Shown here one piece after another: positions 1 to 8,827 of a stretch of 64,000 nt of DNA (position 1 is its first letter; each line of letters starts with the position of its first letter). The notes below the pieces were generated by a model that had not been told where the DNA came from, ran no database searches, and saw only the letters and a program-made list of their open reading frames with translations. A program made the translations under genes and the position numbers. Where the stretch lies: NCBI RefSeq assembly GCF_001675045.1, contig NZ_LYPA01000050.1:1-64000 (forward strand). The letters run 5' to 3'. This stretch comes from Paenibacillus oryzae. GTDB lineage: Bacteria > Bacillota > Bacilli > Paenibacillales > Paenibacillaceae.

Positions 1-133
1 CATAACGGAGAGAACCTTCGTTGGGTAGCTATGTTTTCAACATCCAGTTTTTTGGAAGCATTGTGGGTCAAGCATAGTCACCGGTGTCCTTTAGCGTTCC
101 AATGTGGTGCATACGGGCAGGGTTTTAGCAGGG

Positions 134-203
134 TAACGGACGTCAATGTCCACTACCCATTTAGTTTCCGCCGAAAATAGCTCCTAACGGTCATTTTTGT
201 CCG
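134..203. repeat. two copies of the TAACGGnCATnnnnGTCC repeat
   Basis: Copies at about 134-152 (TAACGGACGTCAATGTCCA) and 184-203 (CTAACGGTCATTTTTGTCCG). Four more copies lie at 11052-11234. Each copy has weak internal symmetry (GGAC..GTCC). All copies are intergenic. Function unknown. Confidence 0.6.
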
Positions 204-230
204 CAGGAATGAATCTGCCGCAACACAAAC

Positions 231-250
231 AAATTTACACGTGTAAATTT
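231..250. promoter_or_regulatory. perfect 20-bp palindrome, probable LacI-family operator
   Basis: AAATTTACACGTGTAAATTT is self-complementary over all 20 bases, with the central CG typical of LacI/GalR operators. A second close copy sits at 1359-1376 just upstream of the LacI-type gene at 339-1340. The site here lies beyond the 3' end of that gene, so it probably controls a gene left of the window. Sites seen directly; the protein-site pairing is inferred. Confidence 0.75.
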
Positions 251-267
251 CTAGCGAAAGAAATATC

Positions 268-302
268 TATATAAGCTGAACTTATTAAGTTGAGCTTATA
301 TA
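268..302. terminator. hairpin downstream of the LacI gene
   Basis: A 16-bp inverted repeat (268-283 with 287-302, one mismatch, 3-nt loop) lies 36 bp after the leftward LacI gene. It is A+T-rich and lacks a strong U tract on the minus strand, so termination is plausible rather than certain. Confidence 0.5.
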
Positions 303-338
303 GTAAAAGAATAGCCCGCCGGCTCCGGGCAGATGCCA

Positions 339-1340
339 TTATACGGAGCCGCGAACCATAAGCTCGGCGTCGAGCTCGCCGTCAGGGGGCTTTATTGTTG
401 AATCGCCGGATATCATGCCAATGAACAAAGCCGTTCCCCGGCTGCCCAACTCTTCGCGCGGATAGAGAAGCGTCGTGAGCGGAGGCGACGTTTCCCCCGA
501 CATTAAGATGCCTTCACACCCCGCTACAGCAAGCTGCACTGGAACGTTAACGCCCATTTTGCGGCAAGCGGACAATATGCCCAAAGCCATCAAGTCGTTG
601 ACGGCAACAATAGCCGTGTAGGGAAGCGCCGCTCCCTGGTCGTATTTCTTTAACTCTTCAGCCATAGCAGCGCTTGCGTGCTCGAAGGTCCCGCCTCCAA
701 ACAGCGTCATTTCGTCGCTGCAGATCAAGCCTTCGGCTTCTGCGGCAGCCTGGAAGGCGTTTGCGCGGGAGCTGGCATAATGACGCAGCGAGCCGTGGGT
801 CATCAGCGCTACCCTCTGATGTCCTCGTTCCTTAAGATGCGCGGCCAGCTTAATCATCGCTTTACTCCAGTCCAAATCCAAGGAACCTACATCCTGATGA
901 TGGAGCGCGGGCGCCATCAGCGAAAAAATCGGAGTGCCTGTAGACAGAAAATGCTGAATGGTATCCTCTCGCAACGATTGCCCCAGAAGCATAATACCGT
1001 CTACCCGCCCATGGAGCAGCTCCTTCAGCTCTTCCTCGCTTTGTTCGCTATAGGAGTGAAAAAATACGGCATATCCATGCCGCTGAGCCGTTTGCTCCAC
1101 ATGCAGCAGAACTCCCGCTTCAAAAGGGTTGCCGAGTGAACCAACAAGCACGGCGATTTGCCTGCTTTGCTTCATCTTCAGGCCGCGGGCCATCATATTA
1201 GGCCTATATCCAAGCTGCTGAATAGCCTCCAGCACTTTAAGGCGGGTCGCCTCCTTGACGATCGGCTTGTTGTGCAGTACATAAGATACAACCGCCTCCG
1301 ATACTCCAGCCAGCTCAGCTACCTGTTTTCGTGTTGCCAT
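339..1340 (-). CDS. LacI/GalR family transcriptional regulator
   Basis: A 333-aa DNA-binding repressor of normal family length. Residues 4-23 form the N-terminal helix-turn-helix with the family pattern VAELAGVSEAVVSYVLHNKP. Residues from about 60 form the periplasmic-binding-protein-like effector domain (ILVGSLGNPFEAGVL, GIMLLGQ, VAVNDLMALG). A strong GGAGGAGG precedes the ATG. The palindrome at 1359-1376 lies between promoter and start, which implies autorepression, and a perfect version lies at 231-250. The divergent EIIC-EAL gene begins 237 bp away, so the shared region may control both. The ligand is probably a sugar, but nothing here identifies it. Confidence 0.93.
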   Translation of the reverse strand: MATRKQVAELAGVSEAVVSYVLHNKPIVKEATRLKVLEAIQQLGYRPNMMARGLKMKQSRQIAVLVGSLGNPFEAGVLLHVEQTAQRHGYAVFFHSYSEQSEEELKELLHGRVDGIMLLGQSLREDTIQHFLSTGTPIFSLMAPALHHQDVGSLDLDWSKAMIKLAAHLKERGHQRVALMTHGSLRHYASSRANAFQAAAEAEGLICSDEMTLFGGGTFEHASAAMAEELKKYDQGAALPYTAIVAVNDLMALGILSACRKMGVNVPVQLAVAGCEGILMSGETSPPLTTLLYPREELGSRGTALFIGMISGDSTIKPPDGELDAELMVRGSV

Positions 1341-1358
1341 ACATCGCCTCCTCCATAT

Positions 1359-1376
1359 AATTTACTCGTGTAAATT
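1359..1376. promoter_or_regulatory. probable LacI-family operator (autoregulatory)
   Basis: AATTTACTCGTGTAAATT is palindromic except for one base pair near the centre and matches the core of the site at 231-250. It lies 19 bp upstream of the start codon of the LacI-type gene, in the region shared with the divergent gene at 1578. Confidence 0.75.
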
Positions 1377-1577
1377 GATTATATGACGCAATCTCCCCTT
1401 TTGCAACCGTTTTTTTCCGTATTTAATAAGATGCTTGCTTGCGAAAGTGTCTGTCGGATGTTTGAACCTTTTTTGACATGATGAAAATAGGAGGAAAACT
1501 ATGTAATTGGCAATAGCGTTTCATTCGCTGGAAGAGTATGATAGAAGTGATAAATTTAGGACAACCGGGAGCAGCTT

Positions 1578-3731
1578 ATGACGAAAGTGACAGGTTTTAA
1601 AGGTTTATTCGCAAAACTACATCAACACCTGCAAAACAACTTGGCCTTGACCGCAATACGGCACGGCTTGCTTTATTTGATCCCCATTTTGTTCATCGGA
1701 TCAATTGCCCTTGTGCTGGCCGGATTGCCTATACCCATCTATCAGCATTTGATAGGGAGGGGACTCGGCGAGGACTGGCAAAACGCGCTGCTGGCCATCA
1801 GCAACGGCACCTTTGGCATACTTGCAATCCTTATGCTGCTTGGCATCAGCTATGCCTTTACCGTAGAATTTAATGCCCGTAATAATAAAACCGTCAGCCC
1901 CATCATCGTTTGCGTGGTTGCGCTGGCTTCTTTAATAACGCTAACGGGGCAAACCTCACCTGATATGACCTTTTCCAAGTTCGGAGCCATGAATGTTTTT
2001 TTCGCGGTAACCACTGCCCTGATTTCCAGCTATATGTTTCTGAAGCTTTCAGGGATGCCTCTTTTTTTGTTAAAAACGTTCAGCCAAGGCGCCAACGCCC
2101 AATACATAGAAGCTTTATCCTGGCTGTTTCCCACCGTCATAACCATTGGATTTTTCGGCGCAACCAACGCCGCTTTGGCTTCATGGTGGGATATTACCAA
2201 TATTTCCTTATGGTTTTCCGATATGCTGGTCTCCATGTTCTCCTGGATTCAATCCAAAGAGATTGCTTCCTTGCTGTTTGTCCTTCTTATCCATGCCTTC
2301 TGGCTGCTCGGCATCCACGGAAACAAGATTCTGGAGCCGGTCAATCAACAGCTGTTCGGACACGATTCCATTGCTGGCCAGCAATTACTGCTTGCTAGCC
2401 AGGACGGAGCCGAAATTTTTTCCCGCTCCTTTTTTAATGTATTTTTGTTCATGGGAGGCTGCGGCTGCGCCATGTCGCTGATGCTTGCCATCTTATTGTT
2501 CAGCAGGCAAAAAACGGACAAAAACGTTGCCAGGCTCTCCATGCTGCCGACCACCTTCAACATGAACGAGCTTTTATTGTTTGGCCTTCCCATTGTCCTC
2601 AATCCGATCTATGCCATTCCTTTTGTGGCTGTGCCGCTCATTATCGGTCTTATTTCTTATGCCGCCACCATCGCAGGCTGGGTCCCGATAGCCAGTAATT
2701 ATGTGGGGTGGACCACGCCTATATTTTTGAGCGGATACGCGGCGACGGGCTCCATAAGGGGAAGCTTTCTTCAGCTGTTCAACCTGATCGTCGGCATTAT
2801 CATTTATATGCCGTTTGTGCGCTGGTCGGATGCCATCTCCAAAGAACGTATGAAGAGCAGCCTCGAAAAGCTATACATTTTGTTTAAACCGTTCGAGCGG
2901 CAAGGTTCGATATCCCTGCTTACACGCTCCGACGAGGTAGGGATTTTGGCCAGAAAGCTGGCGGATGATCTGAGGGATGATCTTCAGCAGGGAAAACTGA
3001 CCTTGTTTTATCAGCCGCAGGTGAATGCCCGAAAAGAGGTTTTTGGCATGGAGGCGCTGCTGAGATGGAGACATCCTGAGTTTGGCTTGATTTATCCCCC
3101 GCTTGTCATCGCGCTTGCGGAGGAGGCGGGATTAATGGAGAAGCTGGGTTATTGGATTACGGACACCGCATGCGGAGAGCTAAAACGGCTGGAAACGCTC
3201 AGCAGCAAAAAACTGACGATGTCCGTCAATATTTCCGGCATCCAGCTGGAGAACAAGGAGCTTCTGCAGGAGCTGGATGAAATTCTGGCGCGTTATCGCC
3301 TGTCCCCTTGCCAGCTCGAAATTGAAATGACGGAGCAAATTGCACTCACCTCCAGTCAAGCCATTACGGATCGGATTCAGGAGCTGAAAAAACGTGGCGT
3401 CAAGCTGGCGATGGATGATTTTGGAATGGGACGCAGCTCTCTGCTTTATTTAAAGGAATATGATTTTGATACGGTCAAGCTGGACGGCTCGCTCGTTCGT
3501 GAAATTCTGGATAATCAGAATTGCAGAGAAATTATTTCATCTATTGTTTATTTAAGCTCGTCGTTAGGCTTTTCCGTTCTTGCGGAGTTTGTGGAATACG
3601 AGGCTCAAGCCAGCATCCTGGAGGAAATCGGATGCACCCGGTATCAAGGGTATCTGTACAGCAAACCGCTGCCCCCGGAGGAGCTGCATCAATATTTGGA
3701 GGCGATGGAAGCAGAAGCGCCTGCGTCCTGA
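1578..3731 (+). CDS. PTS EIIC-like membrane domain fused to an EAL c-di-GMP phosphodiesterase domain
   Basis: A 717-aa protein preceded by GGGAG seven bases before the ATG. Residues 1 to about 440 are a multi-pass membrane region resembling the Lac/cellobiose family of PTS EIIC permeases (LLIHAFWLLGIHGNK, NPIYAIPFVAVPLI). Residues about 470-715 are an EAL domain. The key blocks are present: EALLRW (about 491), VNIS, EIEMTE (about 580), MDDFGMG (about 612), VKLDGS (about 633), AEFVE (about 667) and YQGYLYSKP (about 688). The metal and catalytic residues therefore look intact and hydrolysis of c-di-GMP is likely. No EIIA or EIIB gene is nearby, so the EIIC part probably senses a sugar rather than transporting it by phosphorylation. 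Divergent from the LacI gene. Confidence 0.88.
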   Translation: MTKVTGFKGLFAKLHQHLQNNLALTAIRHGLLYLIPILFIGSIALVLAGLPIPIYQHLIGRGLGEDWQNALLAISNGTFGILAILMLLGISYAFTVEFNARNNKTVSPIIVCVVALASLITLTGQTSPDMTFSKFGAMNVFFAVTTALISSYMFLKLSGMPLFLLKTFSQGANAQYIEALSWLFPTVITIGFFGATNAALASWWDITNISLWFSDMLVSMFSWIQSKEIASLLFVLLIHAFWLLGIHGNKILEPVNQQLFGHDSIAGQQLLLASQDGAEIFSRSFFNVFLFMGGCGCAMSLMLAILLFSRQKTDKNVARLSMLPTTFNMNELLLFGLPIVLNPIYAIPFVAVPLIIGLISYAATIAGWVPIASNYVGWTTPIFLSGYAATGSIRGSFLQLFNLIVGIIIYMPFVRWSDAISKERMKSSLEKLYILFKPFERQGSISLLTRSDEVGILARKLADDLRDDLQQGKLTLFYQPQVNARKEVFGMEALLRWRHPEFGLIYPPLVIALAEEAGLMEKLGYWITDTACGELKRLETLSSKKLTMSVNISGIQLENKELLQELDEILARYRLSPCQLEIEMTEQIALTSSQAITDRIQELKKRGVKLAMDDFGMGRSSLLYLKEYDFDTVKLDGSLVREILDNQNCREIISSIVYLSSSLGFSVLAEFVEYEAQASILEEIGCTRYQGYLYSKPLPPEELHQYLEAMEAEAPAS

Positions 3732-3835
3732 CTGAACAATCCCCCTCTTCAAAAAAAAGACCGCAGCCCAGGATTTTAATCCAGGCAAGCGGACCCTGAT
3801 CTTTTGCTATGCTCCTGTGGTCAAGCTTGGTTTCA

Positions 3836-4717
3836 TTATACGTTATGCGCACTCCCAGCCATTCGCAGCACTTCATCAACGATAAGCCCAGGCTCGGTGA
3901 ACATGACCATATGTCCGGATTCCCGCGCGTCGATAAAACGCCCATTTTCCAGAGTAGAAATCATTTTTCGATGCGCTTCGCCGATGGCGATTCGAATTTT
4001 TTTCTCCATAAAGGCTGGTTTGGAGCCCGAGATAAGGCTTACCTCAAGCTTTCCCAATTGAATTGGATTTTTGCGCAGCTCTGCCAGATCATTCAGAAAC
4101 GGAGTCATTTCCGCAACTGCGGTCCGTGCCGCCCGGACGCTAAAATCCTCCCTGACATGATCCTCCGCAACATCCTTTGGCTGAACCATACCCGGCTTGG
4201 CGCCCAACAAACGGGTTAAGCCCAGCTTTGCCATGCCGGGAGCCAGCTTGCGGGACATGTCAAACTGAAACGCCACGGAGCGTGTAAAATACAGATCGGC
4301 ATTTTCGTCGGAAGGGTCGACTAAAATAATCCCTCTCAAGCATGACGGCTCGGTCTCCAGCAGCTTTTCCGCCGCTTTGCGGACAATCGGTCCTCCCCAG
4401 CTATGGCCAACCAATATGAAAGGCCCCGGTCCCAAAGCATTCAATAATAATAAAAGGTCCTCCACCATTCTTGCCAGCGTGCGCGGCGCGGCATCATCAT
4501 CGCTGAGACCCATTCCTGCACGGTCGTATACGACAGCGCACATCTTATCTGCAACGACTGGCTGCACCAACCCCCAGGAAGAGCGCGAGCGGCCCATGCC
4601 GGATTCAAACACAACAGTTGGCGAACCCGTCCCCTTGACCATGTAATGAAGCCTTCGCCCATTTCCAGCGTCCACATATTTGCTTATTCCATATGAATGA
4701 GCGTTCGGCTGTTTCAT
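3836..4717 (-). CDS. alpha/beta hydrolase
   Basis: A 293-aa cytoplasmic alpha/beta-hydrolase-fold protein. The nucleophile elbow GHSWGG is at about residue 104, the oxyanion segment VVFESGMGRSRSSW at about 36-49, an acidic residue in the ILVDPSDENAD block, and the catalytic histidine in ESGHMVMF near 268. There is no signal peptide. A GAGGAGAT ribosome site precedes the ATG. The substrate cannot be told; esterase, lipase-like or haloperoxidase-like activity are all possible. The next gene upstream on the same strand, the racemase, ends 38 bp before this start, so the two may be cotranscribed. Confidence 0.85.
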   Translation of the reverse strand: MKQPNAHSYGISKYVDAGNGRRLHYMVKGTGSPTVVFESGMGRSRSSWGLVQPVVADKMCAVVYDRAGMGLSDDDAAPRTLARMVEDLLLLLNALGPGPFILVGHSWGGPIVRKAAEKLLETEPSCLRGIILVDPSDENADLYFTRSVAFQFDMSRKLAPGMAKLGLTRLLGAKPGMVQPKDVAEDHVREDFSVRAARTAVAEMTPFLNDLAELRKNPIQLGKLEVSLISGSKPAFMEKKIRIAIGEAHRKMISTLENGRFIDARESGHMVMFTEPGLIVDEVLRMAGSAHNV

Positions 4718-4755
4718 CCTGATCTCCTCTCCAAAAATCCCTTCAAAATAATGCT

Positions 4756-5448
4756 TTACTCCGCAAGCGCCAGCTTGACTGCGCTCTCCGCATGGATACG
4801 GGCCGTATCAAATACAGGCAGCGCGCACGTGGCGGGATCGATCAGCAAAGCAATTTCCGTGCATCCAAAAATAACGCCTTCCGCTCCCCGAGCCGCCAAA
4901 CCGTTAACGATATCCATCATGGCCGCATGGGAATCCTCCTTGATTACATCCCTGCACAATTCCTCAAAAATAATGCTGTTTACAGAATTTCTGTCCTCTG
5001 CCTCCGGCACGATAATATCCAGCCCATGTTGAACCAGCCGTTCCTTCAGGAAATCCTGCTCCATCGTATAACGAGTGCCGAGCAAGCCGATTTTGGTCAA
5101 GCCTTGGCTCTTGATCGCTTCGGCGGTAACGTCGGCAATATGAATGAGGGGCGCATTCAGGTCGCGCGCGACCCTGTCCGCAACCTTATGCATCGTATTG
5201 GTGCAAATCAAAATCATGTCCGCTCCCGCCCGCTCCAGGCTTTGCGCCGCTTCCGCAAGCAATTGTCCTGCCGTTTCCCAGTCGCCTTGCTTCTGCAGCT
5301 TCTCAACCTCGGCGAAATTCAGACTTTGCAGCAAAATTTTACCGGAATTCAGACCTCCCAGCGATTCTGCCACCTTTTCATTGATAATGCGGTAATATTC
5401 AACCGTTGAAGTCCAGCTCATGCCGCCCAATAGTCCAATCGTTTTCAT
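4756..5448 (-). CDS. aspartate/glutamate racemase family protein
   Basis: About 230 aa; a cofactor-independent amino-acid racemase of the Asp/Glu/hydantoin racemase superfamily. It begins with the typical MKTIGLLGGMSWTST. The two catalytic cysteines lie in LICTNTMHK (about residue 79) and FGCTEIALL (about 195). I chose the ATG at 5448 because AAGGGA is suitably spaced from it and the family usually starts at MKTIG; an in-frame ATG four codons upstream is too close to that site. Aspartate is the likeliest substrate, but the family also includes broad-specificity racemases. Confidence 0.88.
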   Translation of the reverse strand: MKTIGLLGGMSWTSTVEYYRIINEKVAESLGGLNSGKILLQSLNFAEVEKLQKQGDWETAGQLLAEAAQSLERAGADMILICTNTMHKVADRVARDLNAPLIHIADVTAEAIKSQGLTKIGLLGTRYTMEQDFLKERLVQHGLDIIVPEAEDRNSVNSIIFEELCRDVIKEDSHAAMMDIVNGLAARGAEGVIFGCTEIALLIDPATCALPVFDTARIHAESAVKLALAE

Positions 5449-5520
5449 TATGTCAAACATCCCTTATGCCAGATTGAGATTCCCTATGGACACTCTTCCT
5501 TAAAGCTAACATAGCCCGTC

Positions 5521-6507
5521 CTATAATTCAATGCTGCCGTTTCTTTCATGCTCATTCAACCAGTTGACACGTTCAATCAACTGGTCGGCAATATAGGAAA
5601 AAGGGATGGATATATCCTTGCCCGCTGCATGCTGCCCAATATAGATATGGAGAACAGCGACATGATATAAACGGGTTAACGCCTGCAGCTGGCCCCATTC
5701 CTCAGCCGAAAAGGTGCGGAAGGTCTGATAGCCTTTAATGAATGCCGCGGCCATTTCGCTGGAACCGCCGGACATCTGGAGAACATGATTAAAGCTGATA
5801 ACGAACTCCAGAAAGGAAATGTCCATGGCAAGGAAATCAAAATCCAGAACCGCTGTTATGTTTCCATTAACAGACAACAGATTGTAGATCAGAATATCGT
5901 GATGCACCAATTGCCGCGGCAGCGCCAATAGGACTTCACGCTTTGCTGTAACATGAGCCAACGCTTCATCATAGGATCGTTTTTGTTCATCAGTAACGTG
6001 AAAAGGCTGATTTTCCCAAAATAAAGCTATCTGTTCCGCGTCAGCAAGAGGATGCAGTCGAAACAAATCGGTAAATGGAATGCCGGCATTTTGTATCGTA
6101 GCTGAAGGCTTGTATGAACTTAGTTTTGCGCCAAGCTCGCCAACAACACGACCTAATGCAAAGGCATCATCAGGGTCTTGAAGGGAAGGAGCTGTTCCCG
6201 GAATATAGGACATAAGTGCGCCTATCGTGCCATCAGGCAAGGTTACAAACGGCTCGCCTGCTTGTGTTGGCAGAAAAGCCGGGATTGTAAAGGATAGTCC
6301 GGAGGCAAGCAGATAGGAGGACACCTCCAGCTCTAGCTGCAAGCTTTCTTGAGATTTCGTATAGCGGTTGTAGTGGCGCACCACATACCTGTCACCGTTA
6401 ACGGTAACGAAGCAGGTTGTGTTCGTAAGCCCAAAGGGAACGGGCGAAATGACAGTATTCTCTGAAAAAAAATAGTGGCTGATAATTTCCTGCAATTCAT
6501 TTGCCAT
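5521..6507 (-). CDS. APH/choline-kinase-like phosphotransferase
   Basis: A 328-aa soluble kinase-fold protein. The Brenner-type motif HHDILIYN (about residues 201-208) supplies the catalytic aspartate and the metal-binding asparagine, and LDFDFLAMD (about 220) is the second metal site. The N-terminal lobe contains the NTT/RHYNRY region typical of homoserine-kinase-like and spore-coat CotS-like members. A GAGGTGAGG ribosome site precedes the ATG. The substrate (small alcohol, amino sugar or homoserine) cannot be set from sequence; there is no threonine-pathway gene nearby. Confidence 0.8.
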   Translation of the reverse strand: MANELQEIISHYFFSENTVISPVPFGLTNTTCFVTVNGDRYVVRHYNRYTKSQESLQLELEVSSYLLASGLSFTIPAFLPTQAGEPFVTLPDGTIGALMSYIPGTAPSLQDPDDAFALGRVVGELGAKLSSYKPSATIQNAGIPFTDLFRLHPLADAEQIALFWENQPFHVTDEQKRSYDEALAHVTAKREVLLALPRQLVHHDILIYNLLSVNGNITAVLDFDFLAMDISFLEFVISFNHVLQMSGGSSEMAAAFIKGYQTFRTFSAEEWGQLQALTRLYHVAVLHIYIGQHAAGKDISIPFSYIADQLIERVNWLNEHERNGSIEL

Positions 6508-6607
6508 AAAATAGACCTCACCTCTCCCCCTACATTATATTAGACACCGTACAGAATCAAAAAGCCACATCACAAAAAAATAATCGTTGCAGAAGCAGGC
6601 GATAGCA

Positions 6608-6646
6608 AAAAAACTCCAATCCTGTACGTACAAGGAGTGGAGTTTT
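6608..6646 (-). terminator. rho-independent terminator after the degV-type gene
   Basis: Inverted repeat AAAACTCCA...TGGAGTTTT with inner TCCT/AGGA pairing, in the gap between the leftward degV-type gene and the kinase gene. A and T runs flank both sides, so it could work in either direction. Confidence 0.7.
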
Positions 6647-6721
6647 ACGTAAATAGAATTTTTTAAGCCTTATTTTTAGGCCTCGATAGCTTATAGTGGA
6701 CTGTCCCAAGGGCTTTATTGG

Positions 6722-7594
6722 TTAAGCCTCCTTCACTTCACAGCCTGGCTTGACGAAATAGGCAACCCCTAGCGCATGGGGTCCGGTATGAGAGCAAATG
6801 ACGCAGCCTGCGTCGATAATCGCAACCTCTTTGACAGAAGCACGCTCCATCAAACCGTTGCGCAGCGACTCCGCATTGCTGGTGGACATAGTCTGGACGA
6901 TAATAACCAGCTCCGCATCAATGCTGCTTATGTTCTCCACCATTTTTTCCAAAATGTTGCCAACCGCTTTGTCCATCTTCCCTCTGTGTTTCCGGCTCGC
7001 CAGGATCATACCATCCTTTACGATAAGCTGGGGACGTATATTCAGAAGGCTTCCCAGCATATTTTGGAGGCCGCTTACTCTGCCGCCTTTATGCAAATAG
7101 TCCATCTTGTTTACTACCACGTCAAAATGAATATGCGGAATGCTTTCCTTCACATCCTCAACAATACGAGCCAATGGCTCGCCGTGCTGAATGGCCCTGG
7201 CTGCCTGGATAAGCAGCATGGACGCTCCCGCCGACAGATTTTTGGAATCAATGACGGTTATGCGGTCTGCTGGAATATCATCAGCTGCAATAACGGCATT
7301 TTGATAAGAGGAAGAAATCAATGAAGAAATACTGATATGCAATATATTGTAGCCTTGTTCGATGTAAGGCGCGTAAGCTAAGCTGTAATCGGAAGGAGCA
7401 GGCGCGGCCGTCCTCGGGTATCCGCCCTTTTCTTCAACCTTTTTATACATCATCTCGGGCGTAATTTCAGCCTGATCCTTTAGTGTTTCTTCGCCAATGG
7501 TAACATACGCATGAACGACGCCGATATCGTATTCTTTTATCCAGGTTTGCGAGGGGTCGGCGATACTATCCGTAAACAATTTGATGGGGCGCAA
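6722..7594 (-). CDS. DegV family fatty-acid-binding protein
   Basis: About 290 aa. DegV proteins bind a fatty acid in a cleft and, with FakA-type kinases, take part in fatty-acid phosphorylation; the molecular role of individual paralogues is often unknown. Family blocks: KLFTDSIADPSQTW at the N-terminus, YPRTAAPAPSDY (about 55-66), ISSLISSSYQNA (about 94-105, the lipid-head-group serines) and VNKMDYLHKGGRVSG (about 160-175). I place the start at TTG 7594, which gives MRPIKLF and an 8-base spacing from AGGAG; the ATG two codons earlier is only 2 bases from it. No FakA-like kinase is in the window. Confidence 0.85.
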   Translation of the reverse strand: MRPIKLFTDSIADPSQTWIKEYDIGVVHAYVTIGEETLKDQAEITPEMMYKKVEEKGGYPRTAAPAPSDYSLAYAPYIEQGYNILHISISSLISSSYQNAVIAADDIPADRITVIDSKNLSAGASMLLIQAARAIQHGEPLARIVEDVKESIPHIHFDVVVNKMDYLHKGGRVSGLQNMLGSLLNIRPQLIVKDGMILASRKHRGKMDKAVGNILEKMVENISSIDAELVIIVQTMSTSNAESLRNGLMERASVKEVAIIDAGCVICSHTGPHALGVAYFVKPGCEVKEA

Positions 7595-7786
7595 GGTCAT
7601 CACTCCTGTATCTGGGTGTTATTGCCCCCATTATACCGTCAGGATAAAATACGCGATATTTACACTTGTCATATCTTTTGCATGAAAATTCGCCATTCCT
7701 GGGATGATTCACATTTTAGCCATTTTTTACGACAGCTTCAAAATGGACGCAGCAGGGGGCGGAAAGGCGGTGCAAGATGACCTCAA

Positions 7787-7809
7787 GCGGGTTTTCAGAC
7801 ACGCCCTAG
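7787..7809. repeat. copy of the GCGGGTTTTCAGACACGCCC repeat
   Basis: The run GCGGGTTTTCAGACACGCCC followed by TAG overlaps the stop codon of the AraC gene. Related copies lie at 12658-12707 (as a full inverted pair) and 31590-31615. It probably acts as part of a stem-loop or marks a small mobile repeat. Confidence 0.55.
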
Positions 7810-8672
7810 TCGATTTTTTGCTGTTTGACATATTGCTTGGGTGTTTGTCCGTAGGTTCGTTTGAACATGCGGATAAAATAACTCGCGTCCATACCAAGCT
7901 GCTGCGCGACTTTTTCCACGCTTACGCCCGGCTGCTCTCCGAATAGCTGAATGCTCCGCCGCATGCGCAGATCAAGCAAATATTGCTGCGGCGTTACCCC
8001 ATAGGCAGCAACGAACAGCCGGTGAAAATGCTGAACCGAATACCCCGCTGCCCTCGCTACATTAGCAAGCAGCAAACGATCCTGGTAGTGATCGTGAATG
8101 AGCTGCACCGCCATGGCGAGCGCCGCCTGCGGCGTTTGCGGAGCCGGACTTCTGCCGCCTGACAGACTTCTTCGCTCAGAGCGCCCAACCCCCGAAATAT
8201 CCTGCAGCGTAAACAGCAGCATGTCATACATCAGCCGCGATGCTTCCCAATAAGCCTGATCGCTATTGCGGTTAATGAGATGCCAGATCGTCTCAAGCTG
8301 CTCCCAAAGCCGGGAAAACTGCGGTGCCTTGACGGGCTTCAGCAAAGCAGCCTCCAGCGACTCCGCCATGGCAAGCGCCGCCTTCCCTTGAAAAGCAACA
8401 AAACCAAGATCCCATAATTGTTGAGATTGCTCGGGATAATAGGAATGCGGCGTATTGGCGGGAAGCACCAGCAGGCTGCCCTCAGACAACACGATGGTAT
8501 GATTGTCCTCAAAGCGGAAAATGCCCGAGCCTGAGCGGCACAAAAAAATCTGGTGGGCGGGAAAGCCCTGCGGCCGCTCCAGCTCCTTCTGCTCATGGCT
8601 TCCAACACAATAAACATATAGCGGAATCCGATTTTCGAGACTGGCTATTTGCGCTATCAGAAAAGGCATCAT
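7806..8672 (-). CDS. AraC family regulator (cupin type)
   Basis: A 288-aa transcription factor. The N-terminal part (about 35-130) is a cupin-like sugar-sensing domain (SGSGIFRFEDNH, LVLPANTPHSYYP). The C-terminal 100 residues carry two helix-turn-helices: LLLANVARAAGYSVQHFHRLF and, after SVEKVAQQLGM, DASYFIRMFKRTYGQTP. It lies divergent from the GH42 gene with a 155-bp shared promoter region, so it probably activates the beta-galactosidase in response to a galactoside. Confidence 0.9.
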   Translation of the reverse strand: MMPFLIAQIASLENRIPLYVYCVGSHEQKELERPQGFPAHQIFLCRSGSGIFRFEDNHTIVLSEGSLLVLPANTPHSYYPEQSQQLWDLGFVAFQGKAALAMAESLEAALLKPVKAPQFSRLWEQLETIWHLINRNSDQAYWEASRLMYDMLLFTLQDISGVGRSERRSLSGGRSPAPQTPQAALAMAVQLIHDHYQDRLLLANVARAAGYSVQHFHRLFVAAYGVTPQQYLLDLRMRRSIQLFGEQPGVSVEKVAQQLGMDASYFIRMFKRTYGQTPKQYVKQQKID

Positions 8673-8827
8673 GGCGGGCGTAGCTCCTTCATGTTAAGAT
8701 CCGACGATTTTTCGCTGTGTCTGTTCTATGATTATAAATTAAAGTTAAGCTATGATCAAAGCATGGATAGAGAAGGTTCATTTAGTCGAAAAAAGAACTT
8801 ACGAATAATAAACAGGAGTGATTAATC

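Larger units (their letters stand above)
1..338. other. non-coding flank with repeats and an operator
   Basis: No convincing gene is seen. One + frame is open over 1-180, but it has no ribosome binding site and runs through a dispersed repeat, so I read it as chance. The stretch holds two copies of the TAACGG..CAT..GTCC repeat (about 134-152 and 184-203), the perfect palindrome at 231-250 and the hairpin at 268-302. Confidence 0.5.

Noticed and set aside
1578..3731. true PTS sugar transporter
   Set aside because: No EIIA or EIIB domain or gene is present, and the C-terminal half is an EAL domain.
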